Part shown: positions 8,146 to 16,295 of the stretch, piece after piece
Layout of the letters: the number at the start of each line of letters is the position of its first letter
How positions within the stretch are numbered: the stretch's first letter is position 1
From: a candidate division FCPU426 bacterium
Lineage (GTDB): Bacteria > Oederibacteriota > JAAXVQ01 > JAUVAV01
DNA length: 64,000 nt
Assembly (NCBI GenBank): GCA_030591525.1
Contig: JAUVAV010000015.1
Span: forward strand, 1-64,000
Direction of reading: 5' to 3'
Made by a program: the position numbers and the translations under genes
The notes under the pieces: model-generated
The model's input: the letters and a program-made list of their open reading frames with translations, nothing else
Databases searched by the model: none
Told to the model about the DNA's origin: nothing

Positions 8146-8302
8146 GTAACCTTTCAGTTATGGTACTAAAATCGCATTGTGATAAAGTAAGCGTTGAGAA
8201 TAGAAAATCGAAAATTGACCGCATTTGAATATTATTATCATATTTAAGGTTCAAATGCTTCGTAACTTATCAGTCATGTTAGTACCATGACTGATAAGTT
8301 AC
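8146..8302 (+). mobile_element. Family A-type palindromic element with different arms, copy A2
   Basis: Same plan as the other A copies but with other arm sequence. The left arm is GTAACCTTTCAGTTATGG; the right end is a perfect 17-bp hairpin GTAACTTATCAGTCATG (8262-8278) against 8286-8302 with loop TTAGTAC. The core has GACCGCATTTGAA pairing perfectly with TTCAAATGC. ACAGAG occurs just outside both ends (8138-8143 and 8303-8308) and may be a 6-bp target duplication. It fills the divergent spacer between the sensor gene and the pilin genes, so promoters of both may lie in or next to it. Confidence 0.6.
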
Positions 8303-8329
8303 ACAGAGCGGATGAGGTAAATTGAATTT

Positions 8330-8494
8330 ATGCTGAAATGCCGGTTTAAACAAGAGGACGGCCAGGCGCTTACTGAATATCTGCTGGTATTTGGGGTCAT
8401 AGCCTTGGCCATGGCAGGGCTTATCTGGGCCTGGAAACTTCCTTTGGAAGAGTATTTTAATATTATAGCTGGGGCTATAGCCAAGATCCGGTAA
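8330..8494 (+). CDS. Small Flp/TadE-type pilin-like protein
   Basis: 54 residues. The sequence GQALTEYLLVFGVIALAMAG has the Flp/Tad layout of a short charged leader, Gly-Gln, a Glu-Tyr pair and a long hydrophobic helix. It is followed 77 bases later by a second, more typical Flp pilin and then by the prepilin peptidase. The ribosome-binding site is weak (GATGAGGT). It could be the major pilin, a minor one, or a diverged duplicate. Confidence 0.7.
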   Translation: MLKCRFKQEDGQALTEYLLVFGVIALAMAGLIWAWKLPLEEYFNIIAGAIAKIR

Positions 8495-8571
8495 TTGCTT
8501 CCGTGTTTTTTCATTTATGGAAGATATGCTGGAGTGAAAGAGTTAATAATTAATTTGGGAGGTAAAGAAAA

Positions 8572-8757
8572 ATGCTTGAAATAATTAAAAAACTGGTACG
8601 TGAAGAAAAAGCGCAAGGCATGGTTGAGTATATTTTAATTGTTGCCTTAATTGCGGTTATTGCCGTGGCTGCGGTCAAAATGTTCGGCGGTGAAATCAGC
8701 AAATGGTTTAAAGGTTCGGCCGAAAAACTTCAAGAAGAACTTGATCATTTGGAGTAA
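8572..8757 (+). CDS. flp: Flp-family type IVb pilin
   Basis: 61 residues, the usual Flp length. EEKAQGMVEYILIVALIAVI shows the Flp processing site: cleavage after Gly leaves Met at +1 and Glu-Tyr at +5/+6 as in the Flp consensus. The C-terminus is amphipathic. GGGAGGTAAAG precedes the ATG. The prepilin peptidase gene starts eight bases after the stop, so processing enzyme and substrate are co-transcribed. No TadA ATPase, TadB/C platform or RcpA secretin is in the window. Confidence 0.88.
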   Translation: MLEIIKKLVREEKAQGMVEYILIVALIAVIAVAAVKMFGGEISKWFKGSAEKLQEELDHLE

Positions 8758-8765
8758 CCGGAGAT

Positions 8766-9290
8766 ATGAGTAATCTGCCGTTTATTCTTATCCTGCTGGG
8801 CCTGATATTGCTGATAGCCGCGTTTACGGATCTGAGACAACATAAGGTCTACAATTGGCTTACTTTTCCAGGCATGCTATTGGGATTGGGATTTCACCTG
8901 GCAGCGCAGGGTCTGCCCGGCCTCTGGTTTAGCTTGCTGGGATTATTAATTGGCGGATTGTTGTTCTTTCCGGCTTTCTTCTGGGGCGGTATGGGGGCAG
9001 GCGATATCAAGCTTATGGCCGTGATTGGAGCTTTCACCGGCGCGGCCTTTGTCGTTAATGTAGGCCTTTACACGGCCCTGGCCGGAGGAATCATAGCCCT
9101 GGTGATTCTGGGGTTAAAGGGCGAATTATGGATGACCTTAAAAAACCTCGCGCGCTTGTTTTGTTTCCTCATGCTTCCCAAATATGCCGTGAAGCCTGAT
9201 TTCAAAAAAAAACCGCTGCCTTTTGCCGCCGTGATCGCACTCGGTGCCGGTGCCGCCTATTTTCTTCCCCCGCTGATTGATTTTAACTAG
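8766..9290 (+). CDS. TadV/CpaA-type prepilin peptidase
   Basis: 174-residue A24 aspartic peptidase that cleaves Flp and TadE-type leaders at the inner membrane. The two catalytic Asp are visible: FTDLRQHKVYNWLT near residue 21 and the GxGD motif in GGMGAGDIKLM near residue 80. There are about five to six hydrophobic helices. There is no N-terminal methylase domain, as expected for TadV/CpaA. It is the last gene of the pilin cluster. Confidence 0.9.
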   Translation: MSNLPFILILLGLILLIAAFTDLRQHKVYNWLTFPGMLLGLGFHLAAQGLPGLWFSLLGLLIGGLLFFPAFFWGGMGAGDIKLMAVIGAFTGAAFVVNVGLYTALAGGIIALVILGLKGELWMTLKNLARLFCFLMLPKYAVKPDFKKKPLPFAAVIALGAGAAYFLPPLIDFN

Positions 9291-9661
9291 TGTTTGTTGC
9301 GAAAAGATATTTTTCTTATTACTGGAGTTGTGTCATTCCCGCATGTTTTTAGCGGGAATCCAGAGGCTTTGATTTTAAAGGAATTAATTGTAGGGGCGGG
9401 TTTAAAACCCCCTCCAACGGGAATATAAATATCATGCGGGTATGACAAAATCGACTAATGGCTCAGGCTCCTGGCCGGGGATATAATTCTTAGGATTAAT
9501 CCGGCGCGCTTGTTCCGCGAGAAAAAATAATGTTTGTTTTTTTAAGCCGGAGGGTTAATAATTTATGGAAATATACCGAAGCTTATTCTGGAAGTTAATT
9601 TAATCTCTTTACTGCGCCGGAGTAAGCCGGCGGCCGGTTAAAAGAAAGCGGGGTGTTGAAT
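9291..9661. repeat. Spacer with decayed palindromic elements
   Basis: No gene seen in this 371-bp stretch. TGTCATTCCCGCATG (9332) and CATGCGGGTATGACA (to 9447) form an outer inverted repeat. Inside lies a decayed form of the 28-bp palindrome found elsewhere: GTAGGGGC at 9390 with centre near GGGTTTAAAACCC. GACTAATGGCTCAGGCTCC at about 9454 matches the right arm of family A and is probably a relic. The rest has no clear signal beyond an AT-rich stretch before the PilZ gene. Confidence 0.5.
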
Positions 9662-10048
9662 ATGGCTCAACACAGAAAAGACTTGCGGCTGGAAGTCAAT
9701 ATTCCTATAGTATGCGAGATTGAAAATATGGAAGATAAAATGATTATTTCTTCCATGGGAGAAGTCAAAAATCTAAGTATTGGCGGAATGAGAATCGCTT
9801 TACCTATCTGTTTTTCTCTTTTTAAAACACGACTAATCGAGTACTATCTAAAACTTCCCCAACCATTTATTCAGATCCAGGGCCGGGGCGTAGTACGATG
9901 GGCCTACTGGGATGAAACCAGCCAATGCACGACTTTCGGCTTGGAGTTCTCGCCACTGGAGAGTTATCAAAAGGAAGACATTGAGATAATCTTGAAAGAA
10001 TTGGCAGGTAATAATCCCGCCCGGCAATCGGCCAATATAAGTAATTAA
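9662..10048 (+). CDS. PilZ domain protein
   Basis: 128 residues, a single PilZ domain, the common receptor for cyclic di-GMP. The RxxxR motif is RKDLR near residue 5 and the second binding motif is NLSIGGM (NxSxxG) near residue 40, so nucleotide binding looks intact. Partner unknown; it lies just after the Tad-type cluster, which may be the controlled system, but no operon link is visible across the 371-bp spacer. ATG 9662 is chosen; an in-frame GTG at 9653 is possible. Confidence 0.88.
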   Translation: MAQHRKDLRLEVNIPIVCEIENMEDKMIISSMGEVKNLSIGGMRIALPICFSLFKTRLIEYYLKLPQPFIQIQGRGVVRWAYWDETSQCTTFGLEFSPLESYQKEDIEIILKELAGNNPARQSANISN

Positions 10049-10085
10049 AATACCGCTTTAAGCCGCAGCTTCTGCATCCGGAGAT

Positions 10086-11630
10086 CTATCTTTCCCACTC
10101 AATGGTTTTCTTGATTATGGTTTTATCCTTGGTCTTAGCAGCGGGCTCAACCTGGGAGGCCTTATCCGCCTGGTGGATAATTTCATTATAAACTTCCACG
10201 GCTTTCTCCCGGCGGCCGGTTTTTTCAAAACAATCAGCCATAGCGGTGTAAGCCACCGCCAGTTGGGAGTTGATTTTTAGAGCCTCCTTGAAATCGGAAA
10301 TGGCCCGGTTATATTTACCTTGCTTGCTGTAAGTAGTTCCTCGATTGTAATAAGCCTTGGCATATTTGGGATTTATTTTTAAAGCCTGATTAAAGTCGCG
10401 AATAGCCCGGTTATGCTCTCCTTTCAGGCTGTAGGCCAGACCCCGGTTGCGATAGGCATTAGCGTATTCAGGATTTTTTGACAGGGCATTATAATAATCC
10501 TCGATCGCCCGGTCATATTTGCCTTGTAAGCTATAGACGAGTCCGCGGTTATTGTAAGCTTCGGCATAATCCGGATTAATGTTCAGAGACTGAATAAAAT
10601 CCGGTATGGCCTGGTCATACTCGCCCTGGGCTAAATAGGCCACTCCCCGGTTATTATAGGCCTCGGCATAGTCTCCATTGAGATTCAGGGATTGATTGAA
10701 GTCCGGAAGAGCATCACCGTATTGACCTTTTCCGGCATAGGCCAGTCCCCGGTTATTGTAGGCTTCAGCGTCCTGGGGATCTATTTCCAGGGCTTGATTG
10801 AGATCCACGAGAGCATCGTTGTATTTGCCTTGGGCAATATAAGAAGCGGCCCGGTTACTGTAAGCTTCGGAGTCGTTCGGTTTTAATTTTAAAGCGTGAT
10901 TTAACGCCTCAATAGCTTTATCATGTTTACCCATCAAGCTGTAGACCAGGCCGCGGTTATTCCAGGCCGCGATATTTTTAGAATCAATTTCCAGGACTTG
11001 ATTAAAATCAGTTTGCGCCCGGTCATAATCTTCCGCGGAACTGTAAGCCAGGCCGCGGTTATTGAGAGCGGATAAATTTTGGGGATCGGCTTCCAAAACC
11101 TGGGTGAAATCCTTAATGGCTGAGGCATAATGTTCTTTTCGAGTATAGGCGATTCCCCGGTTGATTTGGATATCGAACTCCTCCGGTCCGTATCCCAAAG
11201 CCTTGGTGAAATCAGCAATGGCCTTGTCATTATCCCCTTTTTCCAGATGCGCCAGACCGCGGTTATTGTAGACCTTGATGAATCTGGGTTTTAGTTTTAA
11301 GGCTTGGGTAAAGTCAAGAATGGCCAGGTCATACTCGCCTTTATCATCCCAGGCATTGCCTCTTTTGAAATAAGCCTCGGCATGCTTGGGTTTTATTTTT
11401 AAGGTTTTGGTGAAATCAGTGATAGCCCGATCATGACGGCCATGTTCTTGGTAGGCCAGGCCCCGCTGGTAATAAAGTTCGGGGTCCGAGGGATTAAGTG
11501 TCAGAGCTTTAGTGATGTCCGCGATGGTCTGTTTGGCCGGCTTTTCCGTACCCTGAGTTGAATGAACGGATAGAGGGCCTAATATTATAAGGTATGAATA
11601 GAAGCAACAAACTATGATTTTTCTAATCAT
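10086..11630 (-). CDS. Secreted TPR-repeat protein (about 13 TPRs)
   Basis: 514 residues. An N-terminal signal peptide (MIRKIIVCCFYSYLIILGP) is followed from about residue 35 by some thirteen tetratricopeptide repeats of 34 residues, each with the pattern AYNNRGLAYxxxGxYDxAIxDFxxALxxxP. The C-terminus is lysine-rich without a domain. TPR arrays bind peptides or scaffold complexes; periplasmic location is likely. Several units are close to each other in DNA sequence, pointing to internal duplication. It is a single gene on the minus strand with its own upstream region. Confidence 0.88.
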   Translation of the reverse strand: MIRKIIVCCFYSYLIILGPLSVHSTQGTEKPAKQTIADITKALTLNPSDPELYYQRGLAYQEHGRHDRAITDFTKTLKIKPKHAEAYFKRGNAWDDKGEYDLAILDFTQALKLKPRFIKVYNNRGLAHLEKGDNDKAIADFTKALGYGPEEFDIQINRGIAYTRKEHYASAIKDFTQVLEADPQNLSALNNRGLAYSSAEDYDRAQTDFNQVLEIDSKNIAAWNNRGLVYSLMGKHDKAIEALNHALKLKPNDSEAYSNRAASYIAQGKYNDALVDLNQALEIDPQDAEAYNNRGLAYAGKGQYGDALPDFNQSLNLNGDYAEAYNNRGVAYLAQGEYDQAIPDFIQSLNINPDYAEAYNNRGLVYSLQGKYDRAIEDYYNALSKNPEYANAYRNRGLAYSLKGEHNRAIRDFNQALKINPKYAKAYYNRGTTYSKQGKYNRAISDFKEALKINSQLAVAYTAMADCFEKTGRREKAVEVYNEIIHQADKASQVEPAAKTKDKTIIKKTIEWER

Positions 11631-12047
11631 GGACTAGCGACTCCTTTTGACGATGTTTTCTATTCAGCCTCAATATTCTCTCTCTTTTTTTCGCTAAAAG
11701 CAATAAAACAATGCAGCCATGAAGACGAATTATAACACAGCCTATTCCACGGGGGTGACAGGACTAACTTGCTTTTCCCTAACCGGAACTACCTGAATTG
11801 AGCGATTTTGATTTACAAATTATCGCCTATGACTTAAATATAAGAAGCTGTTATATTATGGCTCCATCATTTCATGAAATACAGTGTTTCTAGGAGCTTG
11901 AGCATTTGGTTGGTTTTTTGAGAGTAGAGAGTAGAGAGTAGAAAGTAGACCGCATTTGAGATATTTTATCTAATTTCTACTATCGAATCTCAAATGCTCT
12001 GGAGCCTGAGCAACTAATTGCTCAGGCTCCTAGAGGGGAGTATTTAG
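11631..12047. other. Divergent spacer containing element A3
   Basis: A 417-bp gap between the divergent TPR gene and the MBL-fold gene. It holds the A3 element (11894-12029, listed separately). The left half is AT-rich and should contain the promoters of the TPR gene, though I see no strong consensus. GGGGTGACAGGACTA followed by CCGGAACTACCT near 11755-11803 resembles a segment at 12813-12870 before the CsgG-like gene. Confidence 0.4.
11894..12029 (+). mobile_element. Family A palindromic element, copy A3
   Basis: 136 bp flanked by CTAG at 11890-11893 and 12030-12033. The left arm is GAGCTTGAGCATTTGG. The core carries GACCGCATTTGAGA, pairing perfectly with TCTCAAATGC. The right hairpin is GGAGCCTGAGCAA (12001-12013) with loop CTAA and TTGCTCAGGCTCC. 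Compared with A1 and A4 the stem has changed GAGTTTGAG to GAGCCTGAG with the matching change CTCAAACTC to CTCAGGCTC on the other side, so pairing is kept. It ends 14 bases before the MBL-fold gene start. Confidence 0.7.
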
Positions 12048-12806
12048 ATGCGCGTGACTTTTCTCGGGACCGGTACCAGTCATGGTATTCCGGTTATTGG
12101 CTGCCACTGTCCGGTTTGTAAGTCAACGGATCCCCGGGACCGGCGTTCCCGGACTTCTATAATATGGGAGTCGGAACAAGTGAGATTGCTGGTTGATGCT
12201 GTGCCGGAACTCCGTCTCCAGCTGATTACCGCTGGAATAGATAATGTGGATGCCTTGCTTTTAACCCATGCCCATTCCGATCATATTGCCGGGCTGGATG
12301 ATGTGCGGATATTCTCTGAGAGGTCGGCCCGGAAATTTCCGGTATACGGCTCGGCTTCGACGCTGCGCGCGGTTCGTCGCAGGTATGATTATATCTTTCG
12401 GAATACTCAGAAGGGCGGCGGCAAACCGCAACTTTCCTTACACCCAGCAGCCAAACAGTTTACCTTTAAAGGTATAAAAATCATCCCTGTCCCGCTTTGG
12501 CATGGCCGGATTCGGGTCTTGGGGTATCGGTTGGGCAATTTCGCCTATTTAACGGATGTCTCGAAAATCCCGGATGAGTCCTATGCCTTATTAAAAGGAT
12601 TGTCCGTGCTGGTACTGGATGCGCTCCGTTCTAAGCCGCATGCTACCCATTTTCACCTGGAACGCTCCCTGGCAGAAGCCGAACGGGTGGGCGCTAAGAA
12701 AACCTATTTTATTCATATGTGCCATTTACTCGGTCACCGGGAAACCGAACGCCGGCTCCCGCGAAACGTACGACTGGCATACGATGGGTTAAAGATCAGC
12801 CTGTAG
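12048..12806 (+). CDS. MBL-fold metallohydrolase, PhnP/RNase Z-like
   Basis: 252 residues. The metallo-beta-lactamase motif is THAHSDHIAGLDD (HxHxDH) near residue 76. The N-terminal FLGTGTSHGIPVIGCHCPVC, with its three Cys, matches the phosphodiesterase subfamily that includes PhnP, in which these Cys form a structural zinc site. A second metal site is likely at the Asp in YLTDVSKIP and the His in FIHMCHLLGH. Substrate is probably a phosphodiester, perhaps a cyclic phosphate, but no phosphonate genes are nearby. GAGGGGAGTATTTAG precedes the ATG. Confidence 0.85.
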   Translation: MRVTFLGTGTSHGIPVIGCHCPVCKSTDPRDRRSRTSIIWESEQVRLLVDAVPELRLQLITAGIDNVDALLLTHAHSDHIAGLDDVRIFSERSARKFPVYGSASTLRAVRRRYDYIFRNTQKGGGKPQLSLHPAAKQFTFKGIKIIPVPLWHGRIRVLGYRLGNFAYLTDVSKIPDESYALLKGLSVLVLDALRSKPHATHFHLERSLAEAERVGAKKTYFIHMCHLLGHRETERRLPRNVRLAYDGLKISL

Positions 12807-12875
12807 CAGCCGGGGTGACGAAACAGGGGTGCCTAGAACGAAAAGGTCTTTCCGCAAACGGAACTACCTATTTAA

Positions 12876-12904
12876 TTGACGCGGCAGAAAACCTATTCTA
12901 TACT
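12876..12904 (+). promoter_or_regulatory. Sigma-70-type promoter for the CsgG-like lipoprotein gene
   Basis: TTGACG (12876-12881), a 17-base spacer and TATACT (12899-12904), 33 bases before the ATG at 12937. An AGAGGTG ribosome-binding site follows. Confidence 0.55.
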
Positions 12905-12936
12905 TTAGTCAGAGAAAACGAGAAGAGGTGTAACTT

Positions 12937-13557
12937 ATGAAACATATGGCTTTAACTATGGCTTCAATATTTTTAATGCTCGGACTGGCCGGCGGTTGCG
13001 CGAAGCGCGTACTGGTGCAACCGGTAGCCGATATGTCCCGGTATAATCGGTTGGCGGTTCTGCCGTTTGAGACGGATAGCTTCCTATCTACGGTGGGAAA
13101 TCAACTGGCGGATGATATAATAGTAAACCTTTTGGAAAAAGCGCCGAACCTTAACATAGTGGAACGTGCGCGTATTGATGCCCTGATGAACGAACAGAAT
13201 CTGGTCCGGCGCGGATATTTAAGCCCGGAATCCGCTATTCAGGTGGGACGTCTGCTGGGAGTAAAAGCGGTGATTACTGGAAGTATTTCCATTTCTATCG
13301 GGGATATTCGCCCTACGGCTTTAAGTGCCCGGCGTGTGGCCACGGGTGTGGCGACCGTCAGATTAATAGATACCGAAACCGGGAAGGTCGTCTGGGCGAA
13401 GCGCGAAAAGAGCGAATATTCATGTTATATCGGTTCGGATAAGGAATCCGTAACTTTTAGCTTCCGGACCGACCATGAAATGGTCCAGCAAGTTATTCAA
13501 AAATTAGGAGGTTTGTTGGCTGAGGCTTTCTATCCCCATTATGAATTGCAGTATTAA
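12937..13557 (+). CDS. CsgG/LpoB-like outer-membrane lipoprotein
   Basis: 206 residues. The lipobox is GLAGGC, with Cys near residue 21 for lipid attachment. The mature part has the CsgG-like layout: LAVLPFE strand, LADDIIVNLLEKAPNLNIVERARIDALMNEQ helix-strand, GRLLGVKAVITGSIS and VRLIDTETGKVVWAKRE. In CsgG this fold forms a secretion pore; in short relatives such as LpoB it is a regulator of cell-wall enzymes. At 206 residues this is on the short side and no curli genes are near, so I leave the role open. Confidence 0.8.
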   Translation: MKHMALTMASIFLMLGLAGGCAKRVLVQPVADMSRYNRLAVLPFETDSFLSTVGNQLADDIIVNLLEKAPNLNIVERARIDALMNEQNLVRRGYLSPESAIQVGRLLGVKAVITGSISISIGDIRPTALSARRVATGVATVRLIDTETGKVVWAKREKSEYSCYIGSDKESVTFSFRTDHEMVQQVIQKLGGLLAEAFYPHYELQY

Positions 13558-13581
13558 TTACTTCGTGTTGAGGAGCAAGTG

Positions 13582-14145
13582 ATGTCTTTATCCGAAGGCG
13601 AGCGTCAAATATTACTGGAAATCGCCGGATCCTCGGTGCGAGCCGCCGTGAGCGGGACCTCTTTACCTGCGCCGCCAGAGGAGCTCTCCCCGGCCTTGCA
13701 GGAAGCCAGAGGGGCTTTTGTAACCCTGACACGGAAACGGAAGTTACGGGGTTGTATCGGCTTAATAGAAAGTAATTTATCATTGGCCCAAACCGTAATA
13801 AAGATGGCAAAAGCTGCCGCCACGCAGGATATACGTTTCCCACCGTTGCGGCCGGAAGAATTAAATGAAATAGTTATCGAGATATCCGCTCTTTCCAGGC
13901 TGCAAAAAGCGGCTTCGGCCCGGGAGATTGTTTTAGGCCGCGACGGAGTTCTGGTTAGGGCCGGCGGACGATCCGGGGTTTTTCTTCCCCAAGTGGCCAA
14001 GGAAACCGGATGGGACTTGGAAAAATTTTTAAGCGAGCTCTGCTCCGGCAAAGCCGGTCTGCCGGAGCAGGCCTGGAAATCTCCGGAGACGGATTTATAT
14101 ACTTTTACGGCGGAGGTATTTCAGGCTCCGATAACCAGCCAATGA
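13582..14145 (+). CDS. AMMECR1 domain protein
   Basis: 187 residues with the AMMECR1 fold (GAFVTLTRKRKLRGCIGLIESNLSLAQTV, the LRGCIG signature near residue 52). In many anaerobes this domain is fused to or encoded with MEMO and a radical-SAM protein (AmmeMemoRadiSam); neither is beside it here. The biochemical role is not known. ATG 13582 has AGGAG at 13571-13575; a GTG directly before it is in frame. The preceding gene ends 24 bases upstream. Confidence 0.85.
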   Translation: MSLSEGERQILLEIAGSSVRAAVSGTSLPAPPEELSPALQEARGAFVTLTRKRKLRGCIGLIESNLSLAQTVIKMAKAAATQDIRFPPLRPEELNEIVIEISALSRLQKAASAREIVLGRDGVLVRAGGRSGVFLPQVAKETGWDLEKFLSELCSGKAGLPEQAWKSPETDLYTFTAEVFQAPITSQ

Positions 14146-14191
14146 TGCTGGATTCAAATAACGCCGGAGATACAAAAGAAAAAAATATTGC

Positions 14192-14220
14192 TTGTTACCG
14201 ATAGATGATTTTTGTATAAT
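14192..14220 (+). promoter_or_regulatory. Promoter before the DUF151 gene and atp operon
   Basis: TTGTTA (14192-14197), 17-base spacer, TATAAT (14215-14220). The ATG of the DUF151 gene lies 28 bases further, with AAGGAGGGATAGG as ribosome-binding site. Since atpZ/I starts five bases after the DUF151 stop, this may drive the start of the atp operon. Confidence 0.6.
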
Positions 14221-14247
14221 CCGTTCTCGATTAAGGAGGGATAGGCC

Positions 14248-14727
14248 ATGATTGAGATGAAAGTTAAGGGATTGGCCGTAGACGCTAATTCGAAAATTCC
14301 GGTGGTTATCTTGACAGATCCTGAGGAGAAGCGTTATCTTCCCATCTGGATAGGAATTTACGAGGCTGATGCCATATTGATTGCTCTGGAAAAAATCAAT
14401 GTACCCCGTCCTATGACGCATGATTTGCTCAAGTCCACACTGGAAACTCTGGGTGTGAAAATTGAACGCATCTTGATTCATAACATTCAAAATAATACTT
14501 TTTATGCGCGCATTTCACTGCGGCGCAAGAAGCCTGAAGAAAAATGGGAGATTGATGCGCGGCCGTCGGATGCCATCGCCTTAGGACTGCGCGCCGAGTG
14601 TCCCATTCTGGTATCCGAGAAGGTTATCATTGAGGCGAGCATTACGGATAAATCCAAATATGAAAAGGAAAAGATAGAGTTTAAGAAATTTTTTAAGGAT
14701 CTCAAACCTGCCGATTTCAACCGGTAA
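14248..14727 (+). CDS. Bifunctional nuclease family (DUF151) protein
   Basis: 159 residues matching the BFN/DUF151 family throughout: VKGLAVDANSKIPVVILTD, YLPIWIGIYEADAI, PRPMTHDLL and the RPSDAIALGLR signature near residue 108. Plant relatives have DNase and RNase activity; bacterial function is not settled. The gene precedes the ATP synthase genes with a five-base gap and shares their presumed promoter, which is a contextual link only. Confidence 0.88.
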   Translation: MIEMKVKGLAVDANSKIPVVILTDPEEKRYLPIWIGIYEADAILIALEKINVPRPMTHDLLKSTLETLGVKIERILIHNIQNNTFYARISLRRKKPEEKWEIDARPSDAIALGLRAECPILVSEKVIIEASITDKSKYEKEKIEFKKFFKDLKPADFNR

Positions 14728-14732
14728 ACCGG

Positions 14733-14960
14733 ATGGCTGCCCGGGGTCCGGCTTTGATGCGGCAGTTGGGACAGGCCAGTATGGCAGGACTTATGCTGGC
14801 GGCTTGTATCTTTGTCGGAACCGGCTTAGGGGTTTGGCTAGACCGTTGGCTCGGCACGCGTCCCTGGTTAACTATTTTTTTTATGTTATTGGGGATCGTG
14901 GCGGGCTTCTATAACGTCTTCAAAATAGTTTCTGCCTTAAGTAACCCTCGCAGATTGTAA
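14733..14960 (+). CDS. AtpZ/AtpI-type small membrane protein of ATP synthase operon
   Basis: 75 residues, two membrane helices (ASMAGLMLAACIFVGTGLGVW and LTIFFMLLGIVAGFYNVF). The family is encoded at the head of atp operons and is linked to magnesium uptake or to assembly of the c ring. The larger UncI protein that often follows is missing; the 176-base gap before atpB holds no gene I can support. Confidence 0.8.
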   Translation: MAARGPALMRQLGQASMAGLMLAACIFVGTGLGVWLDRWLGTRPWLTIFFMLLGIVAGFYNVFKIVSALSNPRRL

Positions 14961-15136
14961 TGAAATTCTACCAAGTAAGCTCTGGTTTAATACCATAGCC
15001 GCGAATTCCCAGCCTTTGCAAGCAGGGAGAGGAGCGGAAGAGATTAGGGACATACCGCTTAAAGCATTCGGGAATGACAACCTGAAAGATCGATTAATTG
15101 CTTAGCCGCCTATCAATGATTTAACGGAGAAAAACC

Positions 15137-15859
15137 ATGAGTGCGGTTCCGGAATCGGTTGAATTTCATCTGCCTTTTGACAGCAGTATTCTTATGAGCG
15201 TATTGACCGTAGGAGTGATTGCGCTGGTTTCCTGGGCCGGCACGCGTAAATTGAGCATGGTTCCCAAGGGTTGTCAAAATTTTTTGGAATGGATTCTGGG
15301 CATCGTATTTCAATTCGCGGATGATATGATTGGGCCCCAAGCCCGACGCTATTATCCTCTGTTTGCCATGCTGTTTTTTTTTATAGTGGTTTCTAATTTA
15401 ATGGGATTAATTCCCGGCTTTTTTTCCAGTACCAGCCGTTTGTCCACTACGGTGGGGTTGGCCCTGGTAGTCTTTTTTTCAACTCACTATTTAGGAATTA
15501 AAGAACGCGGCCTGGGAGCCTATATCAAGCATTGGTTGGGGCCGGTGCCGGTCTGGCTTAAACCCTTTATGTTCTTGATTGAGTTGATCGGCGAGTTGGC
15601 CAGACCACTCTCCCTCTCCTTCCGGCTTTTCGGCAATATCCTGGCCAAGGAGATTCTGCTGGGTGTTCTCTGTATGCTGGTGGTAATCTTTCTGCCCTCG
15701 GGGAATATTATCCAGCAGGTTTTGACCCTGGTTCCTGTGATCCTGCGGCCATTGATTATCCTGCTTGGGGTTTTAGTTAGTATAATCCAGGCTTTTGTAT
15801 TTATGATACTGGCCATGGTATATATAGGCGGAGCTGTGCAGGCCCAGGAAGGGCATTAG
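15137..15859 (+). CDS. atpB: ATP synthase Fo subunit a
   Basis: 240 residues with five to six membrane helices. [20 protein letters not shown] holds the essential Arg (first R of this block aligns with the conserved helix-4 region, the key Arg being in SFRLFGN) facing the c ring. NLMGLIPG is the second conserved block. The C-terminal helix ends in [12 protein letters not shown] as usual. ATG follows AACGGAGAAAAACC. It forms the ion half-channels of Fo. Confidence 0.95.
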   Translation: MSAVPESVEFHLPFDSSILMSVLTVGVIALVSWAGTRKLSMVPKGCQNFLEWILGIVFQFADDMIGPQARRYYPLFAMLFFFIVVSNLMGLIPGFFSSTSRLSTTVGLALVVFFSTHYLGIKERGLGAYIKHWLGPVPVWLKPFMFLIELIGELARPLSLSFRLFGNILAKEILLGVLCMLVVIFLPSGNIIQQVLTLVPVILRPLIILLGVLVSIIQAFVFMILAMVYIGGAVQAQEGH

Positions 15860-15914
15860 AAGAAATCGGCAAATATTTTTTCAATACCAATTTAATCATG
15901 AGGAGGAAACAAAA

Positions 15915-16295
15915 ATGAAACATTGGTTACACCGGATAGGACAAGTAAGCGTGGTGTTGCTGACTACCGCCAGCCTGGCAATGGCAGAAGAAGCCGGGCA
16001 TGCTGCCGGGACAACGGCCGCATCCATGGGAGGGAATGCCACCTGGTTCTTCGTGGCCTGTGTTGTTTCCGCGGCCTTCGGCTTGGGCTTGGCGGCTTTC
16101 GGGGGCGGGCTCGGGCAGGGAAATGCCATCAGCAAGGCCGTGGAAGGCATTGCCCGTCAGCCGGAGGCCAGCGGCCCGATTCAAACCGCCATGATTATCG
16201 GTATTTCTTTTATTGAATCATTGACCATATACGCGCTGGTCGTGGCGCTTATTTTACTTTTTGCCAATCCATTTATAGGTTATTTTGTGAAGTGA
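15915..16295 (+). CDS. atpE: ATP synthase Fo subunit c with N-terminal leader
   Basis: 126 residues, longer than the usual 70-90 because an N-terminal segment ([14 protein letters not shown]) looks like a signal peptide before helix 1. The hairpin loop is ARQPEA. The ion-binding Glu is E101 in FIESLTIY. Gln68 sits 33 residues earlier, as Gln32 does relative to Glu65 in Ilyobacter. Ser102 and Tyr106 match its Ser66 and Tyr70, while the Thr67 position is Leu. This is close to the sodium-binding pattern but not complete. TGA is followed at once by element C. Confidence 0.95.
   Translation: MKHWLHRIGQVSVVLLTTASLAMAEEAGHAAGTTAASMGGNATWFFVACVVSAAFGLGLAAFGGGLGQGNAISKAVEGIARQPEASGPIQTAMIIGISFIESLTIYALVVALILLFANPFIGYFVK

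Noticed and set aside
8299-8514. 71-codon minus-strand frame near the pilins
   Set aside because: It lies opposite the 54-residue pilin-like gene at 8330-8494, whose GQALTEY leader, hydrophobic helix and neighbours make the plus strand the coding one.
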